Assembly (NCBI GenBank): GCA_019310535.1
Contig: JAFDED010000004.1
Span: forward strand, 1 to 64,000
DNA: 64,000 nucleotides
Source: Deltaproteobacteria bacterium
Lineage (GTDB): Bacteria; Desulfobacterota; JAFDED01
Direction: 5' to 3'
Below the pieces are notes generated by a model. The model searched no databases and was not told where the DNA came from. It saw only the letters and a program-made list of their open reading frames with translations. Shown piece by piece: positions 32,264 through 42,719 of the stretch (the stretch's first letter is position 1; each line of letters starts with the position of its first letter). A program made the translations under genes and the position numbers.

Positions 32264-35035
32264 TCACCGGTTAATGTTTTGTTTCGGGGAAAGATGAGGT
32301 GTTGAATGGATTCGCCCCCTTTCCGAAAAATTTGTCATAAGCTGCATAAAGGCCGGGAGGAAAAGAATTGCTGCTGCCAATATGCACAGACTCCCCACCA
32401 TAGCAAGCAATCCCAGGCTATGGATGCCCTGGTGGTCTGATATGGCGAGGCTCCCGAAGCCCACAGTGGTTGTGAGCCCCGCGAGGATGACCCCCTTGGC
32501 GGTGCTGAATGGAAGCGTCACGTTTCCGGTGTCGCCGCCTTCGTGCTGCCGCCAGCGGTCTATGATGATGATGCCATATTCGACACCGGCGCCGACGATG
32601 AGGGGCAGGAAGATGCTGTTGGCCAGGTTAAAGTCTACTCCAAGAAAACGCATCAATCCCATAGTCCACGCCGTTCCTACTACGAGCGGCATCATGACCA
32701 TGAAGGCATGGATCAGGTTACGGAAGGTGAGGAGCATCAGAGTGAAGATAAAAACCACCGCGTACATAGCCGCTTTAATAGCCGCATCGCGAAAGGCCTT
32801 GGTAAATACATAGAGAGTAACGGGATCACCGATGACGTCAGGGTCAACGGATCGAAGGTCACGCACGAACCTGCCGAGAAGCACCGGATCCCAGATATCC
32901 TGAGACGGAAAAACCCGGATGAGATAATGACGGTCTTTGCTGACAAAACGCTGGAGCAGGGGTTTGGGTAAATCCTCAAGCTGCATGGGCGCGGCGTTCA
33001 CATTGGTGCGGAGAATGTCAACCTTGTCGTTCAGGTCTTGGATCAGAGCACGTTCAAAGGCGTGCAATGCATCAGAAAGACGAGGTCTCTCCATGGAGTG
33101 AAAGCGGTGCCGGAGTTGATCAATGAGGTCTCGCACCTGGATCATTTGTGTTTCCACGGGCTTGCTGACACCCCACTGGGACTTACTGGAATCCAGCATT
33201 TTAAAACGAATCCTGCCAAGGGTCTTATCTAATTCTGACAGATTGACAGAACCATCAGGACTTCGGGGTGAACCGACTCTTATCAGTAGCGGTTTCATTT
33301 GCCGCAGGAAATCGATCTTGTCCTCCTGATCTTGAGGGAGTAAATTTATTATGCTTTGCACTTCCGAAACCGTTGGGAGAACCTCAAGGGCCGTCGTCTT
33401 TTTTTGAACTTCTTCAAGAGAGCGGGCCAGGACCGCTCCATACATGCTGGAACGCTCAGAACCTTCGAGAAGTTTTTTTTCCCAGATGACCGATTCCGCT
33501 CCTTTGGATTGAAGCCGGAGCATATTCAGGTCAAAGGTCACCTTTCCCGCTCCCCACAAAGACAAGCCCAATCCAATGGTGGCGGGAATCAAGATGGCAA
33601 TGGCCCATCTGTTGTTTAGTTTCAACAGATGTTTCACCCGGGCGGGAGGCAAAAGGGTCCCTGTTCTGTGGCTTGACTTATCGAATATCAAGGCAAGAGC
33701 GGGCAGAACACAGAGCGTGGTCGCCGTGGTCATGAGCATTCCCATTGAGGTGATGATCCCTAATTCCACCAGGCCCCTGAAACCGGTGAGCACAAGGGGG
33801 AAGAAAGAAAGGGCTGCAGTCAAACCCGCGAGAAGAATCCCCGGACCGAGCTTGATCATGGTAGCCTGAATGGCCTCTCTCTTAGTAGCAGCCCGGAGCT
33901 GTTCCTCTTCTTGATAGCGGGCGAACCAGTGAATGCCGTAATCAATGCCCAATCCGAGAAGCAGAGGCGCAAAAGTTACTGATAGAATATTGAGATGACC
34001 GATGAACAAGGTGGTCAGGCCGAAGGTCAATGATAGAGCGATAAGGAGCTCGATAATTTCCAACAGCGGTCGCCGGAACCCTCGCCAGAAGAGCACAAGA
34101 AGTCCCATGAGTCCGAATAGAGAGAGCACGGTGGCCAGGCTCATATCATGAAACGCCACGCCCATTTCATCCTCATTCAAGGCCTCTTGCCCGGTGACGC
34201 CTACCTCTATATGGGGAAATCCGGCCTGCACCCGGGCAATCGCTTTCCTCAGGGCTTGCAGAGAATGCTGCGCATTGACAAAACTCTTGTCTATCTTTCT
34301 GGGCGTAACGAAAAGAAGAAGATACCGTTTATTTTCTGTCCAGAAATAACCCTCCTCGGAGTCATGGTCCCAGGATTTTTCAGTGAAAAACGATTCCCAC
34401 GGAGAAGTATAAGAAGCGTCTCCGTCCAACCAGTCTCTCAATTCCCGCAGGACACGAATGAGAAAACCAAGATCGAGAGGTTCTTTATCACTCTCTGAAG
34501 GGGTCTCATTGAGAAACCCGGTAAAAAGCTCTCCCACCATTTCGGAAGCCATCTCATGATTGACTCCCCTGAAAAAATCGGTCAAACCGGGCGACTGCAC
34601 CAGATTTTCAATAAAGCCGCGGTGTTCCTGGATGTTATCGCGAAGGGTTACGAGATCTTTTTTGTCCAGATACAGAAGCACCCAGGGCCTGAAAGGTTTT
34701 GGGTCCACGCGGTAAAAGACCTGAATGTAATTTTCGTCATCCTTCTCCAGTTGGGAGACCAAGGTGTGGAGAAATTTCAGGGAGCGTGAATTGTCCCGGT
34801 TTTCAATGGCGACCACAAAGGTGTCCAGATCCTCAAACTGATCCATCTGTTCCGACAGCCGTATCAGCCGATTGTGCGGAGAGATGAGATCTTTCTGGCT
34901 GGTGAGGAAATCCAGATTCCTTACGGTGTAAAAAATTGAAAGCGCGGCCAGTGTGAGCGCAATAAAAAGGGTAAGAAAGGGGTGCCCGGTTACAGCGATG
35001 AAAATTTTTCGCAATACCCGTTGCAAGGCATTCAT
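32264..35035 (-). CDS. RND/MMPL-family exporter (HpnN-like)
   Basis: About 923 aa, two TM blocks with large periplasmic loops; LLLGLGIDYGIHWFARYQEE and VGAGVEYGIIIIDRWRQHEGG. Confidence 0.85.
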   Translation of the reverse strand: MNALQRVLRKIFIAVTGHPFLTLFIALTLAALSIFYTVRNLDFLTSQKDLISPHNRLIRLSEQMDQFEDLDTFVVAIENRDNSRSLKFLHTLVSQLEKDDENYIQVFYRVDPKPFRPWVLLYLDKKDLVTLRDNIQEHRGFIENLVQSPGLTDFFRGVNHEMASEMVGELFTGFLNETPSESDKEPLDLGFLIRVLRELRDWLDGDASYTSPWESFFTEKSWDHDSEEGYFWTENKRYLLLFVTPRKIDKSFVNAQHSLQALRKAIARVQAGFPHIEVGVTGQEALNEDEMGVAFHDMSLATVLSLFGLMGLLVLFWRGFRRPLLEIIELLIALSLTFGLTTLFIGHLNILSVTFAPLLLGLGIDYGIHWFARYQEEEQLRAATKREAIQATMIKLGPGILLAGLTAALSFFPLVLTGFRGLVELGIITSMGMLMTTATTLCVLPALALIFDKSSHRTGTLLPPARVKHLLKLNNRWAIAILIPATIGLGLSLWGAGKVTFDLNMLRLQSKGAESVIWEKKLLEGSERSSMYGAVLARSLEEVQKKTTALEVLPTVSEVQSIINLLPQDQEDKIDFLRQMKPLLIRVGSPRSPDGSVNLSELDKTLGRIRFKMLDSSKSQWGVSKPVETQMIQVRDLIDQLRHRFHSMERPRLSDALHAFERALIQDLNDKVDILRTNVNAAPMQLEDLPKPLLQRFVSKDRHYLIRVFPSQDIWDPVLLGRFVRDLRSVDPDVIGDPVTLYVFTKAFRDAAIKAAMYAVVFIFTLMLLTFRNLIHAFMVMMPLVVGTAWTMGLMRFLGVDFNLANSIFLPLIVGAGVEYGIIIIDRWRQHEGGDTGNVTLPFSTAKGVILAGLTTTVGFGSLAISDHQGIHSLGLLAMVGSLCILAAAILFLPAFMQLMTNFSERGRIHSTPHLSPKQNINR

Positions 35036-36462
35036 TTTTTCCGGTCCTCTTGCCAGTCCTTCGCGCCCGCAACAAATTCCAACTTGGCCAGGGACATGTT
35101 GTAATTGAACAGCGCCTCAAGATATTTGCTCTGATTGTGGCCGTACTTTTCTATGGCCACAAGCATATTTTCGGCTGTTCCAACGCCCATATCGAAATCG
35201 GCAAGGGCTGTGATTACCCATTTTCTGGAGGAGGAGACGGCCTTGCGATAAGCGTTTACGGCCTTTTTCCATTCCAGTACCTCTTGGTAAGATTTAACTG
35301 TCTGGATACGGATGTTCATCTCAGCAGAAGCTTTTGTATAAAGAAGTTTGCTGTACTCCGCCGATACTTTATCCACCTTGGCTCTGCCGATCCCAAAATC
35401 GAACTCCCATTTGACTCCGGCCACTACTCCGGCGTAGGCGTGATTGAAATCGTCAGGGATATAGGGGTTATCCAGGATATCCCGGCCCGGAGCCGTTGCA
35501 AAGGAACCCTCCAACGCGACAAAAAAGGAAGGATACCTGTCGCTCTGAGCCGCTTGCACCTGGAACTTTTGGGCTTCCAGTGCAGCGTTAAGCTGCTTGA
35601 ATTCCGGGCGATTTGCAAATGCCTTTTTAATATAACTTTCCATCTCATCGAGGTCTTCATCCTTCATCGGGAGAGCTTCTTCGGCAATATCAAACTCCTT
35701 GCCGGGGGGCAGGTGGATTAGGGATTTCAAGGCAAAGTAAGCAACCTCCACTCCCTTTTGTGCCTCAGCTCGGGACCTGATGGAATCGGCACGGAAGGCA
35801 TCGATCCTGTAAAGATCGCTTTCACTGACATTGGGGGAATCTAAATCCAAGAGGCGAATGATCCGGCGTCTGGCATCGTCAAAAAAATCCCCCGCTTCAT
35901 CGGCCGCATCGATTCCTTCACGGGCAAGAATCAAAGCGTAATAGAGTTGCTTGACCCTGAGGGCAATCCGGCTTTTTTTCTCTACAAGGCCGAATTCCTT
36001 AGCCCTGACTCCATCGCTGGCCGCTTTTCTTCGGTTAGCGAGCTTGCCAAAGGTATAAAGGGGTTGAGTTATGGTAAAGTCCAGCCTGCCAAAAATACCT
36101 ATATTGGAAAGGCTCGTGCCGGGGGAGGGGTCAAAGATTTTGTTATCGCGAATCACCGGTTCCCTGGCATCATCGATGGGGCCGACAACGGCTGTGCTCT
36201 CAAGCTGCGGATAATATGCGGCTTTCACCTGTTCAAGATCGCTTCGGGCTGCCGCTATTTCACTTCGGCTCTCACCAATCTCAGGGCTCTTGGCAATGGC
36301 CATATGGATCAACTGCGGCAAACTCAGGACAAGCTTCTCTTTTATCCGGGGTTCCCCCCAGGCCGGCCCGTGGAGGATAAAAACCGGGCAGAGGCTCATA
36401 ATTAACGTTAAAATAAAGAATCGGGCGGAAAATCGAAAACTGTGTATTATAGGCATGTCCAA
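35032..36462 (-). CDS. TolC-like outer-membrane efflux protein
   Basis: Signal peptide; LIHMAIAKSPEIGESRSEIAAARSDLEQVKAAYYPQLE; YAGVVAGVKWEFDFG. Confidence 0.85.
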   Translation of the reverse strand: MDMPIIHSFRFSARFFILTLIMSLCPVFILHGPAWGEPRIKEKLVLSLPQLIHMAIAKSPEIGESRSEIAAARSDLEQVKAAYYPQLESTAVVGPIDDAREPVIRDNKIFDPSPGTSLSNIGIFGRLDFTITQPLYTFGKLANRRKAASDGVRAKEFGLVEKKSRIALRVKQLYYALILAREGIDAADEAGDFFDDARRRIIRLLDLDSPNVSESDLYRIDAFRADSIRSRAEAQKGVEVAYFALKSLIHLPPGKEFDIAEEALPMKDEDLDEMESYIKKAFANRPEFKQLNAALEAQKFQVQAAQSDRYPSFFVALEGSFATAPGRDILDNPYIPDDFNHAYAGVVAGVKWEFDFGIGRAKVDKVSAEYSKLLYTKASAEMNIRIQTVKSYQEVLEWKKAVNAYRKAVSSSRKWVITALADFDMGVGTAENMLVAIEKYGHNQSKYLEALFNYNMSLAKLEFVAGAKDWQEDRKK

Positions 36463-36486
36463 CGTTCCCTCCCTGTACTGATCGAA

Positions 36487-37500
36487 TTAGGGCTTCCCTC
36501 CCACCGGCTCTTTCTTTGGGAAAAGCCCTCCTTCTCGTTTCGCCGACAAGAGAGTCGCATACAGCAAAAGTCCGACTCCAGCCCAAAAGATTTGCTCCAA
36601 TCGGAGTACCACCCCGTATGTCAGACCCAGAGCCAGGTCAAAACCCACGGCCTTGAGAGCAAGCACTCTGGTGCCCTCCTGGATACCAATCCCCAGAGGG
36701 ATGGGAAATGTCAGGAGATCAAACCAACTCCCCAGAAACCAGATCCCTGCAGCAATAAAAAAAGACCCATGATCTGTTAACAGGAGCAAGAAATACCAGG
36801 CTTGCACAATGCCGCAGGCCATGCCGACAATATGCCAAAAAATGGCGAAAGGTAAATTTCCGGGGCGCTGTGTGTAAAAGCATTTGAGTTCTTCATCCAC
36901 GGTTGTAAGATGGCCGGCCAGAGTTTCCAGGGCCTTTCCGCCCAAATTGTGGGTGACGAACCATCGCGCAACAGCACCGAATTTACCAGCCTTTTGAACA
37001 ATCAAGAATCCCACGATTCCTGCCGCAAGAAGGGAACTGCTCACCAGCATTGCAGGCCAAATTCCCGGGGGCAGGTGAATTTTCCAAAGGATGAAAAATG
37101 TTCCGAAGGCTACAAAAAGGAGTTGTGCAAGGGCATATGCCAGCTTGCCGATGAGGACACTGGTGATGGCATCAGTACCGCCATGATTCGAGGCCAGGAG
37201 AGCTCCCTTGGTCACCTCACCACCCAGAGTGGCCGTCGGGGTAATATAGTTGATGGAACTGCCGGCCATCCGGATGCGAAATAATTGAAAAAAGGGGAGA
37301 GATCGATGGGGTCCGGTAAGGCAATATCGCCATCCGAGAGTATGAAAAATGTCCGCCACTCCTTCAATCAAGATCAATGGCACGAGTCCCCAGCCCAGCA
37401 GAGCCAGTTCCCGCCATAATGCCTTGGGGCCGATTTTCCAGATCAGGAGGGCCAGCAGGATTATCCCGAAAAGAACGCTGTATGTGTGGAACTTTTTCAT
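36487..37500 (-). CDS. Lysylphosphatidylglycerol synthase TM/UPF0104-family protein (HpnL-like)
   Basis: Multi-TM; RMAGSSINYITPTATLGGEVTKGALLASNHG; PIPLGIGIQEG. Confidence 0.8.
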   Translation of the reverse strand: MKKFHTYSVLFGIILLALLIWKIGPKALWRELALLGWGLVPLILIEGVADIFHTLGWRYCLTGPHRSLPFFQLFRIRMAGSSINYITPTATLGGEVTKGALLASNHGGTDAITSVLIGKLAYALAQLLFVAFGTFFILWKIHLPPGIWPAMLVSSSLLAAGIVGFLIVQKAGKFGAVARWFVTHNLGGKALETLAGHLTTVDEELKCFYTQRPGNLPFAIFWHIVGMACGIVQAWYFLLLLTDHGSFFIAAGIWFLGSWFDLLTFPIPLGIGIQEGTRVLALKAVGFDLALGLTYGVVLRLEQIFWAGVGLLLYATLLSAKREGGLFPKKEPVGGKP

Positions 37501-38780
37501 CAGGTCCCTACGGCCTGTTGCCCGAGTGTCTTTTTCATTGTTCTGTTGTATTGAATCAACCGAACGCCGTGGATGACGGCGGTAAGAGCGGCCCAGACAG
37601 CCACTACGGCGAAAGTGTAAAACGGATAACCCAGCGAAAAACCAAAAATAAACATAATACCGTAGACGTTGCGCCGTCCGGCGATGCGCCGGAATGTCGC
37701 ATCGAAAGGGCTGAATAGATCAATGCTTTTGCTATACCATCTGCCCGCCAGAGTATAAACTATATTATCCGCTGTATCTGAGAGAATCAGCAAGCCAGCC
37801 AGGAACGCGGGCAAATTATTTGGGGCTGTGTCCCGTAATCCCACTGCCAGGGCCACGTACCAGCTATTCTCATAGATATAGTCGATAACGTCTTCATACT
37901 TCCCGAATTTAGTATAGTGAAGCTTGGTGCGTGCCAGCTTGCCATCCACGCCATCCAGGATTTCCACAAGAAAGGTGCATAAGGCTCCCGCCACAAAATA
38001 GCCGTGCCAGAACAGCCATGCCACCACCACCCCAACAGCCGCGCCGATCAGGGTAATCATGTTGGGAGTAACGGGTGTGTTGCAAAGGAGCAGGGTCAGC
38101 GCATTTTCAATGGGTGGATCGATGAATTGAGCGGGGAGATCCATAACCTTTTTTTGCTGACTGCGGATCAAGAGTCGGGTCGCTTCCCGGGCATCATCCT
38201 TGGAACGCACTTCCATGAAATAAGGGGTCAAAGGTCCTCTGATCTCCGGACAGAAAGGATTAATGTCGCCGGGGAAAAGGAATCCGGAATGACTGATCAG
38301 GGCGGCGCTTCCTTGTTTGGCCCAGATATGAAGATCCTCTATTTTCAGGAACCCCGCCCGAATTACCCGCCTTTCCCTGTCTACGGGGTCGATATAGGCA
38401 AAAGTGGTTCCTGATGCGGATGCCAGAGTGTATAAGAGCCGGGGGTCAATCAGGTGTGCCGTGTCAATGTATAAAAAACGCTGCTCAAGATCGGTAATGG
38501 AGAGAATTGTACCCGGGATATTTACCTTTGCCCTCACCTGCTGTAATTCGAGGGTCCCCTGCCATTTCGTGAGCTCTATGGGGATACTGTCGGTGCTCAA
38601 AAGCAAAACGACCTTTTTTATCCCTGCCTCTTTGAGGTGGAAAAGCGTCCTTGCGGTGAGCGTAATACCGCCCACTTTCTCCCACGCTCCGGGATGGCAA
38701 GCATTCAGAATGGCCAGAGACGGAGGCGTGTTTTGGGTGGCTTCCGGAGGATGAGATACCTGTATGGATTCTGAAAGCAT
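37500..38780 (-). CDS. CDP-alcohol phosphatidyltransferase with N-terminal degenerate nucleotidyltransferase-like domain
   Basis: CDP-OH-like motif DGVDGKLARTKLHYTKFGKYEDVIDY; N-terminal alpha/beta region. Confidence 0.8.
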   Translation of the reverse strand: MLSESIQVSHPPEATQNTPPSLAILNACHPGAWEKVGGITLTARTLFHLKEAGIKKVVLLLSTDSIPIELTKWQGTLELQQVRAKVNIPGTILSITDLEQRFLYIDTAHLIDPRLLYTLASASGTTFAYIDPVDRERRVIRAGFLKIEDLHIWAKQGSAALISHSGFLFPGDINPFCPEIRGPLTPYFMEVRSKDDAREATRLLIRSQQKKVMDLPAQFIDPPIENALTLLLCNTPVTPNMITLIGAAVGVVVAWLFWHGYFVAGALCTFLVEILDGVDGKLARTKLHYTKFGKYEDVIDYIYENSWYVALAVGLRDTAPNNLPAFLAGLLILSDTADNIVYTLAGRWYSKSIDLFSPFDATFRRIAGRRNVYGIMFIFGFSLGYPFYTFAVVAVWAALTAVIHGVRLIQYNRTMKKTLGQQAVGT

Positions 38781-38788
38781 GCTGAGTC

Positions 38789-39838
38789 CTACAGAATCGG
38801 ATTATGGACCGGGATAAAACACGACCCTTCTCGATGAGATTTATAGGCGAGATAGGTAAGTTGAGCACAATACTTGCATTCCATAAAATTGGCGCCGCGA
38901 GCATCGACTTCCAGTATTTCCCGATGAAAATCCTCCATTACGGGTTTCATCCAATCCAAATGATGGGAACCTCCGGAAAGGGCTTCAGCGAAATCATACC
39001 GGGTGGGCGGCAAACCATCGGCGTGCAAAATCAGGTGATCATCATTGATAACAATCGTTCCCTGTTCTCCCGTGATGGTTCCATAATTTTGACGATACGA
39101 GGCCCGCCAGGTGAGTTGCAGCCGCGCCTCTGCATCGCGGAATCGCAGCACCACATCCACCGTCTCCTCCAAACCGGGGCCATTAACTTGTGAGTACTCC
39201 ATCCTGGCCGAGATAGACAAGGGCGACTCATTGATGACGGAGAGAATCAGGTAGAAATGGTGCCAGCCATGATCCAGGAGAATGCCGCCGCCGGCAATTT
39301 CTGCGCACTTCCGCCAGTTAGTGGCGCCTCCACCCGAATTGGAAGGGCGCAGCACCGTGAGTAAGATGGATCGCACGGTGCCGATTCTGTTTTCGCGGAT
39401 GAGTTCGACCGCCTTGGACCAAAGAGGTGCATGTTTCCAGTTGTTTACGGTAAAGATGACCCGCTGAAACTCATCGGCGGCCTCCTGGATCTTATGCAAA
39501 CTTTCTAAAGAAGTTACAAGAGGTTTTTCACAAAAAACGTGCAGTCCTGACCTGCACGATTCGAGCATGAGATCCGCATGAAAACAGGGAGGAGTGCAGA
39601 TATCCACGAAATCCAGATCGTTCTCGGCAACCAGGGGTTCTATTCCAGAATAAATCCGCGCTTCCGGTAGCACATCCATTGCTACCCTGGCCCGTTCGGG
39701 AAGGGGTTCCACGACGGCATCAATTCTAAAATGGTTGCTTTTCAGCCATAAGGGCAAATGAGCATGAATTGCCACATTGCCAAAACCGATAATGGCTCCC
39801 CGCAATGGGGGACTATGCTTGGGATTATCCCCGGTCAT
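38789..39838 (-). CDS. Gfo/Idh/MocA-family oxidoreductase
   Basis: GAIIGFGNVAIHAHLPLW, DFVDICTPPCFHADLMLESCRSGLHVFCEKPLVTS. Confidence 0.92.
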   Translation of the reverse strand: MTGDNPKHSPPLRGAIIGFGNVAIHAHLPLWLKSNHFRIDAVVEPLPERARVAMDVLPEARIYSGIEPLVAENDLDFVDICTPPCFHADLMLESCRSGLHVFCEKPLVTSLESLHKIQEAADEFQRVIFTVNNWKHAPLWSKAVELIRENRIGTVRSILLTVLRPSNSGGGATNWRKCAEIAGGGILLDHGWHHFYLILSVINESPLSISARMEYSQVNGPGLEETVDVVLRFRDAEARLQLTWRASYRQNYGTITGEQGTIVINDDHLILHADGLPPTRYDFAEALSGGSHHLDWMKPVMEDFHREILEVDARGANFMECKYCAQLTYLAYKSHREGSCFIPVHNPIL

Positions 39839-39851
39839 TGAGAGTTTTCCT

Positions 39852-41198
39852 TTATCTTTTATAAGGGATATGTTTGGCCAGGAATGCAAAGACGTCATCA
39901 AGAATTTGTAATCCTACGTCCGCTTCTTCCTTGCTGAGACTCAAGGGAGGATTGACGCGGAAGTTGGGTTTGTAATTCATGCTCATCATGCCTCTTTTGA
40001 GCGTCTCCAGGAAAAGCTGTCTCGTAACGGCTTTATCAAGAGGTTCCTTGGTTTTCCTGTCCTTTACCAGTTCTACGCCGATAAGGAGACCACAACCACG
40101 GACGTCTCCGATAAACTCATATTTTTCCTGAATCCGGCGTATTCCATTGAGCAGATAATCACCCACTGTGCGCGAATTTTCCACCAGGGATTCCTCCAGG
40201 ATCGTTTGAATGGTCGCCAGAGCTGCGGTGCTGGCCAGGGGATTTCCCCCGTAACTGCTTGAGGATGCACTGGGTTTTGAAAAGGGCTTGCTCTTCGTGA
40301 TCTCCTCAGTAGAGACGAGACCGCTGATGGGAAACCCGTTTCCCATTCCTTTCCCGATGGTCATGATATCGGGCCTGATGCCTGTATGATTGGAGCCGAA
40401 CATCATTCCTGTGCGGCCAAATCCGGTGATCATTTCATCGGCAATAAGAAGAGCGTCATTTTCATGTGCGATCTCAAGCAGACCAGGAAGAAATTCCGGG
40501 GGTGGAATCACGTTGCCCGCCGTGCCCTGCATGGTTTCAACAATGATCGCGGCGAGGCCCCCTGCTGTATTGTTCTCAATAACTTTGCGGATGAATTCCA
40601 GACAGAAAAGGCCGCACCGAGGATATTCCATTTTAAATGGGCAGCGGTAACAATCAGCATAAGGTGCCAGATGAAGACCAGGATGAAGCACTTGCCAGTG
40701 TTTTTTAAACGGATCACCAATCAGGCCCAGGACTCCGCTGGTTTTGCCGTGAAAACCGCCCCAAAAACCGAGGATTTCAAATTTCTTGGTGTACGATTTG
40801 GCTAAACGAATGGCAGCCTCCACCGCTTCTGCACCGCCGCTGTAAAGTTGGATTTTGTTCAGGCCCGGAGGTGTCAGAGAAGCGATCAACCGCATCAAAG
40901 CCAACCGGTTTTCCGTAGTGAAGCTGCCCACGGTAATTTTTTCAAGCTGCTCTTTAATGGCCGCGACGTATTTTTGGTGTGAGTGTCCCAGGCTACAAAC
41001 CGCCACACCAGCCATAAAATCCAGGTAACGCCTGCCATCCGCGTCTACAAGCCAGCAGCCGCTTCCTTCCTTGATGGCCAATTGAGACAGTTGGGCCACT
41101 TCCTGAAGGCCGGGCGACATGTATTGCTGTTCTTGAAGGTACAGTTGTGAAGACATCGTTTCAGCGATGTCTTTAATAGACACAGCTTGATATTCCAT
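39852..41198 (-). CDS. Class III PLP-dependent aminotransferase (HpnO/acetylornithine-aminotransferase-like)
   Basis: LDFMAGVAVCSLGHSHQKYV, YSGGAEAVEAAIRLAKSYT, LLIADEMITGFGRTG, TIGKGMGNGFPISG; AAGGAG upstream of ATG. Confidence 0.9.
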   Translation of the reverse strand: MEYQAVSIKDIAETMSSQLYLQEQQYMSPGLQEVAQLSQLAIKEGSGCWLVDADGRRYLDFMAGVAVCSLGHSHQKYVAAIKEQLEKITVGSFTTENRLALMRLIASLTPPGLNKIQLYSGGAEAVEAAIRLAKSYTKKFEILGFWGGFHGKTSGVLGLIGDPFKKHWQVLHPGLHLAPYADCYRCPFKMEYPRCGLFCLEFIRKVIENNTAGGLAAIIVETMQGTAGNVIPPPEFLPGLLEIAHENDALLIADEMITGFGRTGMMFGSNHTGIRPDIMTIGKGMGNGFPISGLVSTEEITKSKPFSKPSASSSSYGGNPLASTAALATIQTILEESLVENSRTVGDYLLNGIRRIQEKYEFIGDVRGCGLLIGVELVKDRKTKEPLDKAVTRQLFLETLKRGMMSMNYKPNFRVNPPLSLSKEEADVGLQILDDVFAFLAKHIPYKR

Positions 41199-42015
41199 TA
41201 AATTCTCCTTGGCAGATTCGCGTTATGTAGCTCGCGATGCTTTTGGCTGCAAACTGGCGACATAGCGAAAAGCTGGGCCAATCATTGAGATCGATCAACA
41301 CCACGTCACCTCCTCGGGCAAGGATTGCATCACCCCCGTAAATTTCAAGGCCCACCGCCTCAGCAGACCGGCTGGCTATTGCGGCGAGTTGTTTCATCCG
41401 CGAGGTGACCTCTTCGCCGCTGGATGCCAAAAATGCGCTGAAATAATCACCGGCACCCACACCGTAAAACTTGATCACCCGACCCTCCACATGTTCCTGG
41501 ACAAGAATCTCCTCAATCTTCTGTCCGCGGAAATGATTGAGTGCTCTGTTCAGTTCTTCGCTCGATGCTATCTTCACGACATCATCTGACCGTATAGCAT
41601 GAACATCCCCTCGCTTCAACCAGTACCGGGTGGACGACCCGAAAGAGATTTTCCGCTCCACTTCTTCGAGGGGGACAATCTGGCTGGGAGGTATGGGGAA
41701 GCCACCTTTTGCAAGCAGATGAATCAGAGGCTTGCGATAACAGTTGCGAACCGAGCCGACGGAGTTGATGATTCTGGTTCCGCTCTTGTGCCAATTTTCT
41801 ATGATATTGAGTGCCCGATTAGATTGTACCATGATCAATGCGCAGGAAGGTCGCATGGAAAGAATATCAAGAGCTTCGGCCTGCACGGTAGAGACCTCAT
41901 ACCCCAGACGGGACAGCTCAAGCAGGGTGGCGTCCAGAATAGCGGCGTCTTCACGGACTTTTCCCGGTGAAAAGATTGGCTCCCGATACACGCCGAGCAC
42001 CGTCATGCAGTGCAT
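41173..42015 (-). CDS. ATP-grasp-fold (RimK-like) protein
   Basis: EILVQEHVEGRVIKFYGVG; GDVVLIDLNDWPSFS metal-binding DxNxxP-like motif. Confidence 0.7.
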   Translation of the reverse strand: MHCMTVLGVYREPIFSPGKVREDAAILDATLLELSRLGYEVSTVQAEALDILSMRPSCALIMVQSNRALNIIENWHKSGTRIINSVGSVRNCYRKPLIHLLAKGGFPIPPSQIVPLEEVERKISFGSSTRYWLKRGDVHAIRSDDVVKIASSEELNRALNHFRGQKIEEILVQEHVEGRVIKFYGVGAGDYFSAFLASSGEEVTSRMKQLAAIASRSAEAVGLEIYGGDAILARGGDVVLIDLNDWPSFSLCRQFAAKSIASYITRICQGEFNGISSCVY

Positions 42016-42719
42016 TTCTTCTCAGTCTCCCGCAAATAGGTTTCAGCCTTCTCTATATCTTCGCGATAATCCACATCGACAGTCTTGGAGACCGGGATAC
42101 CATACAGTGAATACCCGCTTTCCATCAAAAAGCCCAAAAACTGGCGAAGAGCGTTCATTGCTTTTGCCTGCGCGGCTTCTATCATAGCAAAGATGTCCGG
42201 CTTAAAATAGTAAAAACCGGCAGTCACATACCGGCTCGGGCGGGCGGAATCTCCCATGGCAAGTATTTTAAGACGAGTATCCACTCTCACCCACAGTGGC
42301 TTTTCATCATCGATGAACCGGGTGAGAGCCAAAACCCCCTGCGCGTTATTCAGGGTTTGAGCTTTTGTAAGAAACTTTTCCAGGCTCTCGAATCCAAATA
42401 CCGAATCGACGGTAAACAAGACAAAGGGTTCATCGCACAAAAACGGAGCCAGCGAAAACAGGCTTTCCATGGAACTGGGTGTAGTCTTCACAACGAGTTC
42501 CAAATGGACCGGCCAAGAGCCCGAACGCACGTAATCGGCGACAGCAGGGTTCAAATCGTTCACAATGCAGGCGATGGAAGTTGCTTTGACTTTCGCGGCG
42601 GCACGAATGACCCTGGCAATCAAAGGCTCGCCGCCAACAGGAATTAAGGGCTTTGGGATCGAGATGCCTCCCCGCGCGAGACGTTCTCCTCTGCCGGCAG
42701 CGATGATTCCCGCCTTCAT
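42003..42719 (-). CDS. Sugar/alcohol-phosphate nucleotidyltransferase
   Basis: MKAGIIAAGRGERLARGGISIPKPLIPVGGEPLIARVI (GxGxR...KP); VLFTVDSVFG. Confidence 0.88.
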   Translation of the reverse strand: MKAGIIAAGRGERLARGGISIPKPLIPVGGEPLIARVIRAAAKVKATSIACIVNDLNPAVADYVRSGSWPVHLELVVKTTPSSMESLFSLAPFLCDEPFVLFTVDSVFGFESLEKFLTKAQTLNNAQGVLALTRFIDDEKPLWVRVDTRLKILAMGDSARPSRYVTAGFYYFKPDIFAMIEAAQAKAMNALRQFLGFLMESGYSLYGIPVSKTVDVDYREDIEKAETYLRETEKKCTA

